64,000 nucleotides of DNA. Source: Nannocystis bainbridge (GTDB taxonomy: Bacteria > Myxococcota_A > Polyangia > Nannocystales > Nannocystaceae). The notes beneath the pieces were generated by a model. That model saw only the letters and a list, made by a program, of their open reading frames with translations. It ran no database searches and was not told the DNA's origin. Location: contig NZ_JAQNDL010000001.1 of the NCBI RefSeq assembly GCF_028368995.1, forward strand, positions 3,994,001 through 4,058,000, in the 5' to 3' direction. Below are positions 62,901 through 64,000 of the stretch, piece by piece. Made by a program: the position numbers and the translations under genes. Position 1 is the first letter of the stretch, and each line of letters opens with the position of its first letter.

Positions 62901-64000
62901 CGGGGTCCAGCACGCCAAGGGCGGCGGGGCTTACGCTGCCAGTCCGGCGCGCCCCGCTGCCGCGCCGGCCACCGCCGCGCCGCGGACCCAGGCGGCCTTT
63001 GGCGGCGAGCAGGTCGGCTTCGTCGCGCTCGATTTCCTGCCCGCGCCCGCGGTCGTGCTCGCCAACCTGCGCCCCGACGAGAGCGGCCGCCTGCGCGTCC
63101 CGCTGGCCGACCTCGGCCCGGCCCAGAGCGTGCGCATCGTCGTCGTCGACCCCGCGCTGACCAGCGTCGTCGACCTCGGCCTGCCGGCCACCGACCTGCG
63201 CCCGCGCGATCTCCGGCTGCGCTTCGCCCTCGTCCACGACCAGCACTTCACCGAGCTGCGCGGCGTCGACGGGGCCCCTGCCGGCGCCACCCTCGTCGTC
63301 GAGGACCTGCGCTCCGGCAAGCTCGAGCTGGTCGACACCGTCGCTCGCGCCCACCAGGTCCTGCTCTCGCTCGGCGCCCCCGACACCTTGCGCGAGTTCG
63401 CCTTCGTCACCCAGTGGCACGCCCTCGACGACGCCACCCGCCGCGCCCGTTACAGCAAGTACGCCTGCCACGAGCTGCACCTGTTCCTCCACTTCCGCGA
63501 CCCCGAGTTCTTCGCCCGCGTCGTCAGGCCGTACCTCGAGCACAAGCGGCGCAAGACCTTCGTCGATCACTGGCTGCTCGGCGCCGACCTCTCGGGCTAC
63601 CTGGAGCCGTGGGCGTTCGGCCGCCTCAACGCGCTCGAGCGGGCCCTGCTCGCCCGCCGCCTGCCCGACGCCCGCGCCTCGATCGTGCGCTTGCTCGGCG
63701 ACGCCGTCGACCTCATCCCGCCCGACCCCGAGCGCGACGATCGCCTCGTCGACACCCTGCTCGGCGCCTCCGCCCTCGAGGGCAGCCCGCTCGCCGCGGC
63801 CGCCCCCGCCACCATGGAGCTCGCCGAGGACTCGTTCGGCAGCGAAGGCGCGCCTGTCAAAGAGCACAAGAAGATGGCTCGCCGCAGCCGCCGCGAGATC
63901 GACGCCATGGACCGCGACGAAGAAGAGGCGGGCGACGGCTTCAGCGCCGTCGGCGGTGGTGGCCCGCCGCCGCCGCCCCCCGGTGCACCGGCCGCCGCCA
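59935..64000 (+). CDS. Giant conserved protein, possibly macroglobulin-like beta-domain architecture (3' end cut by window)
   Basis: An uninterrupted frame of more than 1355 codons that runs off the right edge. ATG 59935 begins MDLEHLEALALSDD. No signal peptide is visible. The first 400 residues look helical (VHSQHHGRLDEVDAILSGWKKRHG). From about 400 to 900 beta-rich segments follow: LVVKTYRIDAVAHFL, TTIDLDGLVASDEQVF, SSRALIRKGGLRH and VHLLGKTGEPRAGR. Near 945-985 it has GDEYRYVLDRR and LLLNPWAVR. Near 1180-1210 it has YACHELHLFLHFRD and HWLLGADLSGYLEPW. I recall this pattern from a widespread family of about 2000-residue bacterial and protist proteins with no established function; macroglobulin-like domains are a guess. 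A Pro/Gly-rich linker is starting at the window end. Confidence 0.85.
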   Translation, partial: MDLEHLEALALSDDRAAALAGLLPGTPEHDYWRGVHSQHHGRLDEVDAILSGWKKRHGRTDDFHARLARRQLLLRSGLDLGKHADALRFEAHVRLDDEAEAVAAAHRYPTRLDPALIDQDALVDEARRRGSELGYLTDWALPDLVDRDLDATERRNLLQRLTRTNFPGLVALVAADLGEKSSHSFGSLPVHARLTRAQLDELAALRPELRKHPQFVDAVLVRLRPPTHIDWRTDLEARAAYLAELWAFVAGLPAAFNALKAQVLYHQLDLDRRRGVLDRERFLRYLALPRKVAYAPAERLRHVPSDQQVAPGGHAAQSAGLESIGDDEPLVREYLELLLLQEDGDAFAEYLRADWLAEQLATARLLAGAPEPERWAALLGPARLAALRDRVDLELTLRNPARFAADAPVALEVEVKNVPRLVVKTYRIDAVAHFLARRAEVDTTIDLDGLVASDEQVFLGDAPAIQRVRRRIDLAGCGRPGTYVIELIGGGKSSRALIRKGGLRHTVRVGVAGPTIRVLDDLGHPLPDARIWLAGREYAPRDDGSITIPFSTAPTRATMLLVHGDIAQAEALQHPAEQYHFHAGIHLERESLVPGKQARALLRPMLTVAGWPATVALIDDPIVEIAVTDNAGTTSTRSLPVVLRDDAETLVELVVPEDAAQLTLTARGQVRVASTQKTADLLDSASAEVGRIHRTEYTEAVHLASGAEGHVLHLLGKTGEPRAGRAIALSFKHVAVTFELSTTLETDARGRIELGHLPGIERITASLPTSESQHFALWPELDAARTIHAVAGQQVLLPRPPALGDGDSSLVELRGGAPTRDLTARVSLDERVLVVAGDLPAGEYLLQSRGVADVRIVVVPADTPIVDGWAAAGPTSIELSPPLPLITGLRAAADQLELELDGAGPNTRVHLLATRFRPDRVLPRSLRRAPRPPLAGAVAPVLSHYVSGRDIGDEYRYVLDRRNHARRPGMLLEKPGLLLNPWAVRTTSTGVQHAKGGGAYAASPARPAAAPATAAPRTQAAFGGEQVGFVALDFLPAPAVVLANLRPDESGRLRVPLADLGPAQSVRIVVVDPALTSVVDLGLPATDLRPRDLRLRFALVHDQHFTELRGVDGAPAGATLVVEDLRSGKLELVDTVARAHQVLLSLGAPDTLREFAFVTQWHALDDATRRARYSKYACHELHLFLHFRDPEFFARVVRPYLEHKRRKTFVDHWLLGADLSGYLEPWAFGRLNALERALLARRLPDARASIVRLLGDAVDLIPPDPERDDRLVDTLLGASALEGSPLAAAAPATMELAEDSFGSEGAPVKEHKKMARRSRREIDAMDRDEEEAGDGFSAVGGGGPPPPPPGAPAAA

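Noticed and set aside
60160..63867. A 1235-codon open frame on the minus strand
   Set aside because: It is the antisense shadow of the giant plus-strand gene. The plus frame runs without stop from 59935 to the edge and has varied, protein-like composition, while the minus frame is dominated by Gly/Ala/Glu/Arg/Val runs typical of reversed GC-rich codons.

Overview
The window is high-GC DNA from a predatory-type myxobacterium, most likely Nannocystaceae or a close relative in Myxococcota. The evidence is two MYXO-CTERM proteins, many secreted lipoproteins with long Ser/Thr/Gly linkers after the lipobox, Cys-rich CGDGxxxxxEECDDGN modules, and a eukaryote-like MYND/MSS51-type protein. About 52 protein genes are supported. 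No tRNA, rRNA or CRISPR array was seen. Roughly one gene in three encodes an exported lipoprotein.

Layout. 0-4.4 kb: an AmpG-like MFS gene cut by the window edge, a DASS-type anion symporter, and a divergent H-NOX/HNOBA-kinase pair whose kinase lacks the phospho-acceptor His. 4.4-10 kb: an SII (Ski2-like) helicase translationally coupled to an M49-type metallopeptidase lipoprotein, then an esterase. 10-18 kb: paired DUF1554-like lipoproteins, a hotdog thioesterase with glpX fructose bisphosphatase, an FtsJ/RlmM-like methyltransferase, and OmpA-type and other lipoproteins. 18-23.5 kb: a MocR regulator divergent from a cupin/DapA-like operon, and an esterase lipoprotein. 23.5-31 kb: GNAT, an Mrr nuclease, a beta-helix MYXO-CTERM protein, YchJ, GFA, and aldehyde dehydrogenase with DUF779. 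30.6-36.9 kb: MarR/aldo-keto reductase with a three-site operator, an acyl-CoA synthetase, a duplicated beta-domain protein and a Tat serine hydrolase. 36.9-43.7 kb: a MYXO-CTERM protein, an HsdR_N-type nuclease, an M28 peptidase, an Eco57I-like adenine methyltransferase and the MYND/MSS51 protein. 43.7-49.3 kb: a metallophosphatase, a His-rich lipoprotein, an MbnP-like protein and a complete ISL3 element with an 8-bp target duplication. 49.3-53.6 kb: thioesterase-nrdB-nrdA behind a cobalamin riboswitch. 53.7-64 kb: a diheme lipoprotein, a DUF4863 protein, two lipoproteins, a GDPD, a LysR regulator and a giant conserved protein running off the right edge.

The most unusual signal is a dispersed 14-bp palindromic unit, TGTC-N6-GACA. 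It occurs at least 16 times in exact form. It sits alone or in head-to-tail arrays of two to four units, mostly at convergent gene ends, but also inside coding regions, where it is read in all three frames. A second recurrent theme is tandem duplication of short segments that include the 3' end of a gene (three cases). Together with the His-less H-NOX kinase, the B12 riboswitch on a B12-independent ribonucleotide reductase and the orphan MbnP-like gene, these are the points most worth following up.
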